Below, one piece after another: positions 26,037 to 35,167 of a stretch of 59,005 bases of DNA. Source of the DNA: Planctomycetota bacterium (GTDB lineage Bacteria; Planctomycetota; UBA1135; GCA-002686595); NCBI GenBank assembly GCA_012959785.1, contig DUCM01000022.1, positions 1 through 59,005 on the forward strand. Direction: 5' to 3'. A model generated the notes under the pieces. The model was not told the origin of the DNA. It saw nothing but the letters and a program-made list of their open reading frames with translations, and did no database searches. Position numbers and translations under genes: made by a program. Every line of letters starts with the position of its first letter. The stretch's first letter is position 1.

Positions 26037-27574
26037 ATCTCACGATCATCCGAGCCCTGCTGGAAGATGCCCGCCAACAGGTCCTCGACAACCGGGTCTT
26101 CCGACTGCTGGTCATCCTGACCATGGTCCCGATCCTGATGACCTTCGTGGTCGCCTTCCGGGAAGACGCCCTGGTGGTTCTGTGGGGTTTCGAACCGATC
26201 TACTACGCCGACTTGATCCAGAGCTTCGGAGGCGGCTCGATAGGCGACCCGAGCGGGATTAGAGAGCAGTTCATCCAGACCTTCCAGTCGCTGATCGTCA
26301 ATTTCTTCGCTGGCAGCCTGGGGGTAATCTTCTGTATCGCTGCCACGGCCTTCTTCATGCCTAGGGTTCTCGAAAAGGGCGCCGCCGATACGCTCTTCTC
26401 CAAGCCCGTGAGCCGCTTCGCGATCTTGTTCTCGCGCTACATTGCGGGGCTCTTGTTCATCGCCGGCATCGGGGGCGTCCTGGTGCTGGGCATGTTCTTC
26501 GGATTCGGCCTGCGTTCGGGTTATTGGGATGCGGGCTTCTTATGGGGCGCGGTCACCTTGGTCTACCTGTTTGGCCTAATGCACGCCTTTTCGATCTGTG
26601 TGGCGGTGCTCACCCGCAGCAGCACAGCGGCGATCCTTTTGACAGTCGTGCTGTTCTTCATCGCGGGCCGCGTGCACTGGGGCTGGGAGACTATCCAGTA
26701 CATCCAACACTCCGAAATGGCCGTGCTCATGCGAGAGTCAAGGCAAGGGGCTACGGACGACGCGGAGAAACTAGGCAGCGCCGACGAGGAGGACGAGCAA
26801 GAGGGATTTCTTGCTCTCATGCTTGGCAGCGTCAAGGTTCTGCACTACACGCTCCCGAAGACTCGCGATGCGCGCATCATCACCGACAAGCTACGGCGCG
26901 CTCTGACCAATGACGATTTTGAATGGAAATCAGCGGATGGAGAGCTGGTCATCCAGTCCGCGCCACGCGGATTCTTGATCGATACCGAGAGCCGCGGCGA
27001 ACTCGAAGCCGATGGCGTTCGTTGGATTCCGATGTCACCCAAAGACGCCAAAGAGGCCGAACTCTGCATCCGCCGCTATCCGCGTCCGCAAGTCGAGCGC
27101 GGCATCAGCAAGAGCCTGCGCCCTCAAACGGGCCGAGCCCTGGCGAAGGAGCTCAAGCAAGAGCTCGAGGAACAGCCCACGACGGTGGTGCAGCCCACAC
27201 TCAAGAACTTGTCCTACGGCGGCGTGCGCATGACTCGGGTCGCCTGGGGAGCGCAGGGTGACCATTCAGTGCTCTCCCATCAGCGGCTGATTTTTCACTT
27301 CGACCAGTGGATTTACGAGATCGACATCGTCATGAGCGAGGGGGACACAATGCTCGCTGCACGGGGCGCGCAGCCGCTGCAAGAGTTTTTGAGTCCGCAG
27401 AACATGACTCTGGGCTCTGAGCGCCACCTGGGACAGGACGAGTGGTATCGCCAACAGTTCGGCTGGACCTCGCCCTGGAGATACAACATCTTCTTTTCCC
27501 TGGCGAGTTCCCTGGCGTTCGCCAGCCTCATGCTCACGATCGCCTGGTTGCGGCTCAGCAGGATCGACTTTTGA
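26033..27574 (+). CDS. ABC-2 type exporter permease with large extracytoplasmic domain
   Basis: The 513-residue membrane protein has about five transmembrane helices in its first 230 residues, with the ABC-2-typical VLEKGAADTLFSKPVSRFAILFSRY loop. A soluble segment of about 240 residues follows, with no further helix until the final one near residues 485-508. The large loop is unusual for simple ABC-2 permeases. The start overlaps the ATPase stop by 4 bp, and its own stop overlaps the TTG of glcD. It pairs with the upstream ATPase to form one exporter. Confidence 0.88.
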   Translation: MNLTIIRALLEDARQQVLDNRVFRLLVILTMVPILMTFVVAFREDALVVLWGFEPIYYADLIQSFGGGSIGDPSGIREQFIQTFQSLIVNFFAGSLGVIFCIAATAFFMPRVLEKGAADTLFSKPVSRFAILFSRYIAGLLFIAGIGGVLVLGMFFGFGLRSGYWDAGFLWGAVTLVYLFGLMHAFSICVAVLTRSSTAAILLTVVLFFIAGRVHWGWETIQYIQHSEMAVLMRESRQGATDDAEKLGSADEEDEQEGFLALMLGSVKVLHYTLPKTRDARIITDKLRRALTNDDFEWKSADGELVIQSAPRGFLIDTESRGELEADGVRWIPMSPKDAKEAELCIRRYPRPQVERGISKSLRPQTGRALAKELKQELEEQPTTVVQPTLKNLSYGGVRMTRVAWGAQGDHSVLSHQRLIFHFDQWIYEIDIVMSEGDTMLAARGAQPLQEFLSPQNMTLGSERHLGQDEWYRQQFGWTSPWRYNIFFSLASSLAFASLMLTIAWLRLSRIDF

Positions 27575-29016
27575 TTCCCCGCCAGGTCGTGGCCCACCTG
27601 CGCGCCATCGTTGGCGAAGAAGGGCTCCTGGAGGACTCCAGTCGCGCGGCACCGTACGAGTGCGATGGCCTGGCCCATGAACGCTGCCGCCCCGAAGTAG
27701 TCCTTCTGCCGCGCTCCACTCTGGAAGTTTCCAAGTGTCTCGCGCTCCTCCACAGCCACTCCATCCCCGTGGTGCCCCGGGGAGCGGGAACGGGCTTGAC
27801 CGGCGGCGCCACGCCTGTGGAAGGTGGCGTGCTCCTCGGCACGGCGCGCATGCGGCGTGTAATTGAAGTCAACGCAAAAGACCGCTTCGCGCGGGTCGAG
27901 GCCGGTCTCGTCAACATCGACCTAACCCGGGCCTGCTGCGACGAGGGCTTGTTCTACGCCCCCGACCCTTCGAGCCAGGCCGCCTGTTCGCTGGGCGGCA
28001 ATGTGGCCAACAACTCCGGTGGCCCCCATTGCTTCAAGCACGGCAACACCACACGCCATGTGATCGGTCTCGTGATCGTCATGGCCAACGGCGAGGTGCT
28101 CGACCTCTCCGCGCCAGAGGTTGATCCCGTGGGCTATGACCTCGTGGGTCTCTTCGTGGGCAGCGAGGGCATGTTCGGCATCGCCACCGAAGTCACCGTG
28201 CGCCTGACCCCCACGCCCGAGGCCATCGAGACTCTCCTTGGAGTTTTTGCGAGCCTCGACGACGCCTGCGACTCTGTCAGCGCCATCATCGCCGGGGGTT
28301 GGGACGCCTCGGCCCTTGAAATCCTCGACAAGCTCACCATCGCCGCTGTCGAAGCCAGCGTCTTTGCCGCCGGCTACCCCAAGGACGCCGAGGCGGTGCT
28401 GCTGGTGGAGGTCGAGGGCAGCGCCGTCGAATGCCACGAGAACGCCGAGGGCATTCTCGCGATTCTGGCCGACCACGGCGTGCTCGAAGTGCGCCGGGCG
28501 CAAAGCGAAAGGGAGCGCCAGAAACTGTGGGCAGCGCGCAAGGGTGCCTACGGCGCCATGGGCCGCATCGCCCCGGACCTGTATGTCTCCGATGTGGTCG
28601 TCCCGCGCACGAAGTTGCGCGAGATGGTGCGCGCCACCACCGATATCTGCACGGCCCGCGGGCTCAAGATCCTGAATGTATTCCATGCCGGCGACGGCAA
28701 CTTGCACCCCAACATTTCCTACGACCGGCGCGACTCCGACGAGCTGCGGCGGGTGATCGAGGCCGGCGATGAAATGGCCCGAGTGTGCGTCGAAGCCGGC
28801 GGGACGCTCTCGGGCGAGCACGGCATCGGCCTCGAAAAACTGGCCCAGATGAAGCTCTACTTCAGCGACGAGGACCTCGAACTTATGCATACGGTTCGAC
28901 GCGCCTGGGATCCGTCCCAGAACATGAACCCCGGCAAGCTACTGCCGATTCGGGCCTGCATGGAAACTCGCACGCGACCGGTGCCAGTGGAAGCAAGCGG
29001 AAGAGCAGGCTCATGA
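27571..29016 (+). CDS. glcD: Glycolate oxidase FAD-binding subunit GlcD
   Basis: GlcD oxidises glycolate (or D-lactate) to glyoxylate with FAD. The 481-residue protein has the PCMH FAD-binding fold (PRGAGTGLTGGATP, SLGGNVANNSGG, GYDLVGLFVGSEGMFGIATEVTV) and the C-terminal FAD-linked oxidase domain with NVFHAGDGNLHP and SGEHGIG. TTG at 27571 matches the family N terminus and overlaps the permease stop (TTGA). GlcE follows with an ATGA overlap. D-lactate dehydrogenase is an alternative by fold, but the GlcDEF trio favours glycolate. Confidence 0.94.
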   Translation: MIPRQVVAHLRAIVGEEGLLEDSSRAAPYECDGLAHERCRPEVVLLPRSTLEVSKCLALLHSHSIPVVPRGAGTGLTGGATPVEGGVLLGTARMRRVIEVNAKDRFARVEAGLVNIDLTRACCDEGLFYAPDPSSQAACSLGGNVANNSGGPHCFKHGNTTRHVIGLVIVMANGEVLDLSAPEVDPVGYDLVGLFVGSEGMFGIATEVTVRLTPTPEAIETLLGVFASLDDACDSVSAIIAGGWDASALEILDKLTIAAVEASVFAAGYPKDAEAVLLVEVEGSAVECHENAEGILAILADHGVLEVRRAQSERERQKLWAARKGAYGAMGRIAPDLYVSDVVVPRTKLREMVRATTDICTARGLKILNVFHAGDGNLHPNISYDRRDSDELRRVIEAGDEMARVCVEAGGTLSGEHGIGLEKLAQMKLYFSDEDLELMHTVRRAWDPSQNMNPGKLLPIRACMETRTRPVPVEASGRAGS

Positions 29017-30260
29017 GTCTTGCCGAGAGTCTGGAAGACATCGTCGGCCGCGAGGGCCTCGAAGAGTCGGCGCACTTCCCCGGCCTGCCTGTGGTGGCGC
29101 CGGCGGACGACGAATCTGCCCGGGAACTTTTCCTCTTTGCCCAGGCGGAGAGCAAGAGCTTGCGCCTCTTCGGCCGTGGCAGCAAGCTGGGTTGGAGCCC
29201 CACGCCCAAGCAAATTGACTTCGCCCTCTCCACCCACCGCTTGCAGGGCGTCATCGAATTCGAGGCCGAAGACGGCACCCTCACGGCGCGGGCGGGCAGC
29301 ACCATGGGCAGCTTGCGCGACTTGGTGGCCGAGCGCGGTCTGGAACTCAGCCCGGATGTGCCTCGGCCCCACGGGGCCACCCTGGGCGGCGTCCTGGCCG
29401 CAGGCGCCAGCGGACCCGACCGCCTGCGCCACGGACCCGGGCGCTTGCACATCCTCGGCACGCACGCACTGCTCCCGGGCGGCGAAATCACGAAGAGCGG
29501 CGGGCGCCTGGTAAAAAATGTAACGGGCTACGACCTGCATCGCTTGTACGCGGGATCCCATGGCAGCCTGGCCCTGGTACTCGAAGCTTCCCTGCGGTTG
29601 TTCAACGCTCCCCGGGAGCGCTGTGCCCTGCGCTTCGAACGCGAGTGCCTTGATGAAGCCCTGGGTCTCGCGGAGAAAATCTCCAACATGACCCTCGCGC
29701 CGCGCACCCTGACGCTCTTCCACTCAGGCAGCGAAAGTTCCTGGTCCGTGGATGTGGGACTGGCAGGACTCGGTGCAGAGCTTGAACGCAATCGGTGTCG
29801 CCTGGCGCAATTTGCAAGGCCGGACGAACGACTCGACGGCGCGGCAGCCCTGACGCGCTCCGAGGAATTGCGAGATCGAGAGCCCCACGCGGGCAGCTCC
29901 GCCGTGTTGCACCTCGCCTCCCTGCCCAGTCGCCTCGCGGACGCCTGCGAAGCCCTGCTGGCCTCCTTCGAGGGCCGGGCTCTGGGGAAAATCACAATCC
30001 AGCCCGGGGTGGCGCTGGCGGATTTGGCCCTCGCGCCGAACGGAGGCACCACGGAAGACCTGGCGCGGCGCCTGCAGGCTGCGCGGACAGCTCTCACACC
30101 CCTGGGTGCGCGCTTGAGCCTGCGTGGTGCGCCGCGGCTTGCCCCCAATGCACAGAACGATTGCATCGGCGGGCCTGCCTTGGCGCTGATGAAACGCTTG
30201 AAGGAAGCCTACGATCCAACCCGGATCCTGGCCTCGAACGGCCCGGTCGGAGCCCACTAA
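29013..30260 (+). CDS. glcE: Glycolate oxidase subunit GlcE
   Basis: The 415-residue FAD-binding PCMH protein (LRLFGRGSKLGW, ARAGSTMGSLRDLVAERGLELSPD, ATLGGVLAAGASGP, GGRLVKNVTGYDLHRLYAGSHGSLALV) is shorter and more divergent than GlcD, as GlcE always is. It is the second flavin-like subunit of membrane-associated glycolate oxidase. ATG at 29013 is fixed by the ATGA overlap with glcD; glcF starts 12 bp after its stop. Confidence 0.92.
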   Translation: MSLAESLEDIVGREGLEESAHFPGLPVVAPADDESARELFLFAQAESKSLRLFGRGSKLGWSPTPKQIDFALSTHRLQGVIEFEAEDGTLTARAGSTMGSLRDLVAERGLELSPDVPRPHGATLGGVLAAGASGPDRLRHGPGRLHILGTHALLPGGEITKSGGRLVKNVTGYDLHRLYAGSHGSLALVLEASLRLFNAPRERCALRFERECLDEALGLAEKISNMTLAPRTLTLFHSGSESSWSVDVGLAGLGAELERNRCRLAQFARPDERLDGAAALTRSEELRDREPHAGSSAVLHLASLPSRLADACEALLASFEGRALGKITIQPGVALADLALAPNGGTTEDLARRLQAARTALTPLGARLSLRGAPRLAPNAQNDCIGGPALALMKRLKEAYDPTRILASNGPVGAH

Positions 30261-30271
30261 AGCCATTCCCC

Positions 30272-31606
30272 GTGCAAACGACGCCAACCCAATCCGCCCC
30301 CTGCACCGATGCTCAGCTCGTGGACTACGCGGCGAGTCTCGACTGTGTGCATTGCGGTCTGTGCTTGCGTACCTGCCCGACCTACGAGCTCACCGGCCGC
30401 GAATCCGCCAGTCCCCGGGGCCGCATCCACATGATGCGGTCGGTGGCCGAGGGCGAACTCAAGCCCGACGCCGCCTTCATCGATGAGTTGGACCTGTGCC
30501 TCTTGTGCCGCCATTGCGAGAGCGCTTGCCCTTCGGGTGTGAACTTTGCCGCGATGCTGGAGCACACACGCGCGCGGCTTTTAGATTCAAGCGAACGATC
30601 ATGGCTGGTGCGACGTGCCCTGGGCCTGGGCCTCGGCCGAGTGCTGCCGAGCCCGCGCTGGATCGCGTTCCTGGCAGGCGCTCTGCGGTTTTTGCAACGC
30701 TTGGGACTCGTGCAGCTGGCGAGTCGCCTGCCGGGCAAGGTCGGCCAAGCCGCGGCGGCCTGCCCCCCGGTCCCACCAGCTCGAGAGCGGCGAGCCCTGC
30801 CCCGCCACACTCCGGCCCTGGGACAACGCAGGGGCTCGGTGTCGGTACTCGAAGGCTGCATCATGCCGCCGCTCCTCGGTCGCGTGAATCGCGCCACGGT
30901 GGCGGTTCTAGCCGCCGCCGGCCGTGAGGTGCACTGCCCCCGGGGCGCGAGTTGTTGCGGATCATTGCATGCCCACAACGGCGACCTCCAGGGCGCGCGG
31001 GAGCTCGCCCGTCGCCTGATCGACAAGCACTCCGGGCTTCTTGGAGACGACGGCGAGCTCTTGCCAATCGTCACCAATTCCGCAGGTTGCAGCTCGCACA
31101 TGAAACACTACGGCGCGTTGCTCGCAGACGATGCCGACTGGGCAGAACGCGCCGCGGTCTTTGGCAAGCAGGTCTTCGACTTCAGCGAGTACCTCGTGCG
31201 ATTCGCCTTTGACGACCTGCGACCCGCCCTGGGTCCCCTCGAAGTGGCCCAGCCCATCTGCTGGGACGACCCCTGCCATCTATGTCATGGCCAGGGCATT
31301 CGCGACGAGCCGCGGGCGCTGCTCGACGCCCTGAGCATCGAGCGAGTCGAACTCAAAGAGAGCGAGAGCTGTTGCGGTTCGGCTGGCCTCTATTCGGTCC
31401 TGCGCCCTCTCGACAGCCGCGCGATTCTCGCGCCACGCCTCGCAGCTCTCAAGGCGACAGGTGCCCGAACCCTGGTGAGCGCCAACCCCGGCTGTCAGTT
31501 GCAGTGGTCCGGCGGCTTGCGTCAAACTGGCAGCGAGGTTGAAGTGCTACACATCGCCGAGCTCCTCGAGCGCGCCCTCGCCCACGGGCGCGAGAGCGGC
31601 GAGTAG
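30272..31606 (+). CDS. glcF: Glycolate oxidase iron-sulfur subunit GlcF
   Basis: The 444-residue protein has two N-terminal [4Fe-4S] motifs (CVHCGLCLRTCP and CLLCRHCESACPSG). Two C-terminal CCG domains follow (SCCGSLHAH, NSAGCSSH, SCCGSAGLYS, NPGCQ). It passes electrons from GlcDE to the quinone pool. GTG at 30272 gives a short N terminus in keeping with homologues. Its last 60 bp overlap the 3' end of the convergent minus-strand gene. Its Fe-S clusters are natural clients for the ISC system encoded upstream in this window. Confidence 0.93.
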   Translation: MQTTPTQSAPCTDAQLVDYAASLDCVHCGLCLRTCPTYELTGRESASPRGRIHMMRSVAEGELKPDAAFIDELDLCLLCRHCESACPSGVNFAAMLEHTRARLLDSSERSWLVRRALGLGLGRVLPSPRWIAFLAGALRFLQRLGLVQLASRLPGKVGQAAAACPPVPPARERRALPRHTPALGQRRGSVSVLEGCIMPPLLGRVNRATVAVLAAAGREVHCPRGASCCGSLHAHNGDLQGARELARRLIDKHSGLLGDDGELLPIVTNSAGCSSHMKHYGALLADDADWAERAAVFGKQVFDFSEYLVRFAFDDLRPALGPLEVAQPICWDDPCHLCHGQGIRDEPRALLDALSIERVELKESESCCGSAGLYSVLRPLDSRAILAPRLAALKATGARTLVSANPGCQLQWSGGLRQTGSEVEVLHIAELLERALAHGRESGE

Positions 31607-32305
31607 CTCTCCCATAACCTCCTCTGAGGCCTGGGCGCCCTGGCGCCAAATGGCGTAGGCGACCCAGCACTGGTGGCCGAGGCTCAGGTTGACGCGCATG
31701 GTGTCGCGGAACGAGCCGCCCACTATGAAACGTCGCTGTCGCACCCAATCGGCATCGAAGCCAAACCATTCGAGCTTGCCGCCGCCCACCACCGACGAAC
31801 CGCCCTGGACATCGATTTCCAAGAGGTCTTTCCATTCGAGTCCGCGGAACTGACTGTTCAAGAGTGCCTCGGCACGGCGTTCGGGGAAGTGCACCAGGAA
31901 CAGGCGCGCGGGCAGGCCGTTGCGGCTCTCCACGGTCACGCCAGCCCAGTCAAACTCCTCAAAGGGCGCAGCGGCTTTTTCCTGCTCCATGCCGTGGGTG
32001 GGCCTTGGCCGCACCAGCTCGGCCATGGAAACCTCGAGGGGATCGCCGTCTGTGAGGGTCACGATGCTCTCACCGGTGGAGAGGACAAGAGCCTCGGCTT
32101 CGAGACTCAGCCCCTCGGGCAGGCTGCCAAGAACAAAACTCCCGCCCAGCACCTCGTCCGCCGCGGGATGCCGGGGCCCCGTGAAGAGCACGGCGAAGAC
32201 ACAGGCGAGAATCACCAGAAATCCCAGAGCGAGCCCCAGGACCCCCGCTGCGGACTCGCGCTCCGGTAGAGCGTCAAGGGCGGTGGTCATCCGCGCGCCC
32301 TTCAC
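31547..32305 (-). CDS. Membrane-anchored protein, unknown function
   Basis: The 252-residue protein has one N-terminal transmembrane helix (GVLGLALGFLVILACVFAVLF, about 21-41) and an extracytoplasmic domain with no recognised motif. GTG at 32305 overlaps the upstream stop (GTGA); ATG at 32290 is an alternative. It is the second gene of a two-gene unit with the similar-architecture gene at 32302-33051. Its 3' end overlaps glcF antisense by 60 bp. Confidence 0.7.
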   Translation of the reverse strand: MKGARMTTALDALPERESAAGVLGLALGFLVILACVFAVLFTGPRHPAADEVLGGSFVLGSLPEGLSLEAEALVLSTGESIVTLTDGDPLEVSMAELVRPRPTHGMEQEKAAAPFEEFDWAGVTVESRNGLPARLFLVHFPERRAEALLNSQFRGLEWKDLLEIDVQGGSSVVGGGKLEWFGFDADWVRQRRFIVGGSFRDTMRVNLSLGHQCWVAYAIWRQGAQASEEVMGELLAALAPVGEGALEELGDV

Positions 32306-33051
32306 TCCTCCTCGATCTCCTCGGGCGGCTCATCGGCCGGATTATCGAGGTATGGTTCCAGAAGATCATTTTCGTGATCTTCACGGATCTGCTCCTCGGG
32401 CTCGGCCGTGTAGATTTCGCGCTCATGACCGATGTGGAAGGGCGCCAGGAACTCGTTGATGTACTCATCGGTGATTCCCTGCGGCCCATCCCTGCCGGGC
32501 GGAATCACCACCTGCAAGAGCCAGAAATCGTCGGCCTCTTCGGGGGTGACATCCACGAAGGCGGTCTTCTGCTCGCCCGCCCCGATGGTGTTCTGGTTGA
32601 ATCGCATGATGGACAGGGTGCGGCCCTGCACCACGACTTCGCCAATCTCTGGATCGCTGACCTGGGAAATGCCGGGAATACCACCGCCTTCAAAGTCCTC
32701 GGAAAAGATCTCATCGCGCCCTTCGGCCTCCGAAGCGGGCAGCATCATCCAGGTCACGGAGCGACCGGTGGACATGTCGATGAAGACAAAGCCGTCGATG
32801 CCAGGCATGGCATCCAGGCCGAAAATGGTCAAACCCGAGGGACGATCGTCGTAGCCAATGAGCTCATCCACGAGGGCCCATTGCGTGTCCGGATCGGCCA
32901 TCTCCTTGACCTTGCCGAAGATGAACATGCCGCCGACAGCCAGCAAGACGGTCATGATCAGACAGCCGCCGCCGCAGAACCAAAGCCAGGGGGGCAGTCC
33001 GCGGCGCTGCTTGGGAACTTGGGGCTCGTCAGCCCAGGTTTCTTCGGTCAT
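32302..33051 (-). CDS. Membrane-anchored protein with acidic tail, unknown function
   Basis: The 249-residue protein has a short cytoplasmic N terminus (basic KQRRG) and one transmembrane helix (LWFCGGGCLIMTVLLAVGGMFIF, about 23-45). An extracytoplasmic alpha/beta domain and a strongly acidic C-terminal tail (EEQIREDHEN, ending PPEEIEEE) follow. It is coupled to the downstream gene by a 4-bp overlap; both share the layout of one anchor helix and about 200 external residues, so they may be partners or distant paralogues. No family recognised. Confidence 0.72.
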   Translation of the reverse strand: MTEETWADEPQVPKQRRGLPPWLWFCGGGCLIMTVLLAVGGMFIFGKVKEMADPDTQWALVDELIGYDDRPSGLTIFGLDAMPGIDGFVFIDMSTGRSVTWMMLPASEAEGRDEIFSEDFEGGGIPGISQVSDPEIGEVVVQGRTLSIMRFNQNTIGAGEQKTAFVDVTPEEADDFWLLQVVIPPGRDGPQGITDEYINEFLAPFHIGHEREIYTAEPEEQIREDHENDLLEPYLDNPADEPPEEIEEE

Positions 33052-33248
33052 GAGGTTTCCTGCTCTTTGTCTGGTTTGTCTGGCCTGAGACGAATTTGGC
33101 TAACCCGAGGCCAAGAACCGTTCTGACGGGGTGCCTTTCCGGGGTGGGGTTCTACCAACCTGAGGCTCTTCGATTCAACTCAGGCAGCATTTCCTGTAAG
33201 AAAGACAGCTAGAGGGCTGAATCAGGTCGCACCAAGGAGGGCGAGCTC

Positions 33249-34124
33249 TCAGCGGCTCCAGTCGTAGAAACCTCGGCCACTCTTCTTGCCGAGGTCGCCG
33301 CGTGCCACCATGTCGCGCAGGATCTGGGGCGGTTCGAAGGAGGGACCGATTTCGATCTTGAGGAACTCGGCGATGGAAAGGCGCACATCGAGGCCCACGA
33401 GGTCGGTGAGCTTGAGCGGGCCCATGGGGAAGCCGTAGCCGAGGGTCATGGCCTTGTCGATGTCCTCGGCCGAGGCGACCTTCTGCTCCAACATACGCAT
33501 GGCTTCGAGGCCGATGGCGAGGCCCAATCGGCTCGAGGCAAAGCCCGGGCTGTCCTTGACCCGGATGGGCTGCTTGCCCATGCGCCGGGCGAGATCCAGG
33601 GCCGCTGTGACGGCTTGCTCGGAGGTGGACTCGGTTTCGATCACCTCGCACAGCTTCATGATGTGCACGGGGTTGAAGAAGTGCATGCCCACCACGCGCT
33701 CGGGGTGATCCGTGACGCAGGCCACGGACTGCACCGGCAGGGAGGAAGTGTTCGTGGCCAGGAGCACGCCAGCGTCCAGCCGCCGGCCGAGGTCGCCAAA
33801 GATCGATTGCTTGAGCTCGAGGATCTCGGGCACGGCTTCGACGACAACATCGGCGCCATCGCACAACTCGTCCATGGAGGTCGTGCCGCTAAGTCGTGCC
33901 AGGCTCTGGTCGCGCAGGTCGGCGTCCAGCTTGCCTCGCGCCACGCCCTTTTCGAGGTTGGTGGCCACTTGGGCCAAGCCGTGCTCTACGCGCTCGGCGT
34001 CGATGTCGAAGAGGCGCACCTCGATCCCACTCATGGCCAGGACCTGGGCAATTCCGTGCCCCATGGTGCCGGCACCAATTACGGCGGCGGTCTGCATGTT
34101 GGCGGCATTCATGGAAGATGTCAT
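33249..34124 (-). CDS. 3-hydroxyacyl-CoA (3-hydroxybutyryl-CoA) dehydrogenase
   Basis: The 291-residue enzyme oxidises L-3-hydroxyacyl-CoA to 3-ketoacyl-CoA with NAD. The Rossmann motif GAGTMG is at residues 17-22, and the catalytic His-Glu pair lies in HFFNPVHIMKLCEVI. NTSSLPV, KDSPGF and the C-terminal domain LGYGFPMGPLKLTDLVGLD complete the family pattern, ending GRGFYDWSR. The length matches Hbd/PaaH stand-alone enzymes rather than fused FadB. The ATG at 34124 overlaps the MDR reductase stop (ATGA). Last gene of a long minus-strand operon. Confidence 0.94.
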   Translation of the reverse strand: MTSSMNAANMQTAAVIGAGTMGHGIAQVLAMSGIEVRLFDIDAERVEHGLAQVATNLEKGVARGKLDADLRDQSLARLSGTTSMDELCDGADVVVEAVPEILELKQSIFGDLGRRLDAGVLLATNTSSLPVQSVACVTDHPERVVGMHFFNPVHIMKLCEVIETESTSEQAVTAALDLARRMGKQPIRVKDSPGFASSRLGLAIGLEAMRMLEQKVASAEDIDKAMTLGYGFPMGPLKLTDLVGLDVRLSIAEFLKIEIGPSFEPPQILRDMVARGDLGKKSGRGFYDWSR

Positions 34125-35164
34125 GGAGAACTGGGAGAAGGGGTCAGGACGAGCTTGCCCAGCACGAGGCCGGACTCTAGTAGGCGGTGAGCCTCGGCAA
34201 CTTCGCTGAGGGGCAGCACCCTGTGCACGGCAGGACGATAGGCGCCGCTTTTCAGTTTGTCGAGGATCGCTGGAAAGGCGGAGCGGGGTCCCATGGTGGA
34301 ACCCATGACCGCTTGGTTCTTCATGAAGAGATGGGGCAAGGAGAGCGACACCAGCGGCCCCGTGGTGGCACCGCAAGTCACCAACCGCCCGCCCTGCGCC
34401 AGGGAGCGCATGGAACCCTCCCAGGTCGCAGGGCCAATGTGCTCAACGACCACATCGGCGCCGCGGCCGCCCGTCAAGCTGGCCACCTCGTGGGGCCAGT
34501 CACTGGAACGCTGGTCCACGATATCCGCAGCCCCCATGCGGCGGGCGAAGTCGGCCTTGGCGGGACTGCTGGCCGTGGCGATCACGCGCGCGCCGAGGTC
34601 GCAAGCGATCTGAATCGCCGCCGACCCCACGCCGCTCGCGCCGCCCAGGATCAAGACCGTCTCGCCCCGCAAGAGCTTCGCGCGCGAGATCAACAGCCCC
34701 CAAGCGGTCAAGAAGACCAGGGGCATCGCAGCGCTGGTGATGGGATCGAGACCCGCGGGCAGGGGTAGGAGGTAGCGCGCTTCGAGAACCACAAACTCGG
34801 CGGCGATCCCGGGGCAGGACTCGCCGCGCACGCCGTAGTCGGGTGCGAGGTGATCGTCGCCGCGCTCGTCTTCCGGGGAAGTACCCGACGAGACGCCAGG
34901 CAAGATCAGAACCTCTTGGCCGACCTCAAGGCCCTCGACTCCGGCGCCCAGGGCCACGATCTCGCCCGTGCCGTCAGAGCCAGGAATGTGCGGCAGGGGA
35001 ATTTTCATGCCAGGCAGACCGCGCCGCACCCACAGGTCGAGGTGGTTCACGCTGAGGGCCAGGACGCGCACCAGAACCTCCCCGGCCGAAGGCTTGGGAC
35101 GGGGCGCATCGCGCAGCTCCAGAACTTCGGGGCCACCGTGGACGGGAATCGTGACGACTTTCAC
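34121..35164 (-). CDS. Zinc-free MDR-family oxidoreductase (quinone reductase-like)
   Basis: The 347-residue medium-chain dehydrogenase/reductase has the NAD(P)-binding motif LGGASGVGSAA and an intact Rossmann domain. The catalytic zinc ligands of alcohol dehydrogenases are absent (SVNHLDLWVRRG lacks the Cys). In the structural zinc loop only one cysteine remains (SSGTSPEDERGDDHLAPDYG then ESC). It is therefore likely an NADPH quinone or enoyl reductase. Position next to a 3-hydroxyacyl-CoA dehydrogenase could indicate enoyl-thioester reduction, but that is inference. Confidence 0.85.
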   Translation of the reverse strand: MKVVTIPVHGGPEVLELRDAPRPKPSAGEVLVRVLALSVNHLDLWVRRGLPGMKIPLPHIPGSDGTGEIVALGAGVEGLEVGQEVLILPGVSSGTSPEDERGDDHLAPDYGVRGESCPGIAAEFVVLEARYLLPLPAGLDPITSAAMPLVFLTAWGLLISRAKLLRGETVLILGGASGVGSAAIQIACDLGARVIATASSPAKADFARRMGAADIVDQRSSDWPHEVASLTGGRGADVVVEHIGPATWEGSMRSLAQGGRLVTCGATTGPLVSLSLPHLFMKNQAVMGSTMGPRSAFPAILDKLKSGAYRPAVHRVLPLSEVAEAHRLLESGLVLGKLVLTPSPSSP

Positions 35165-35167
35165 GGC

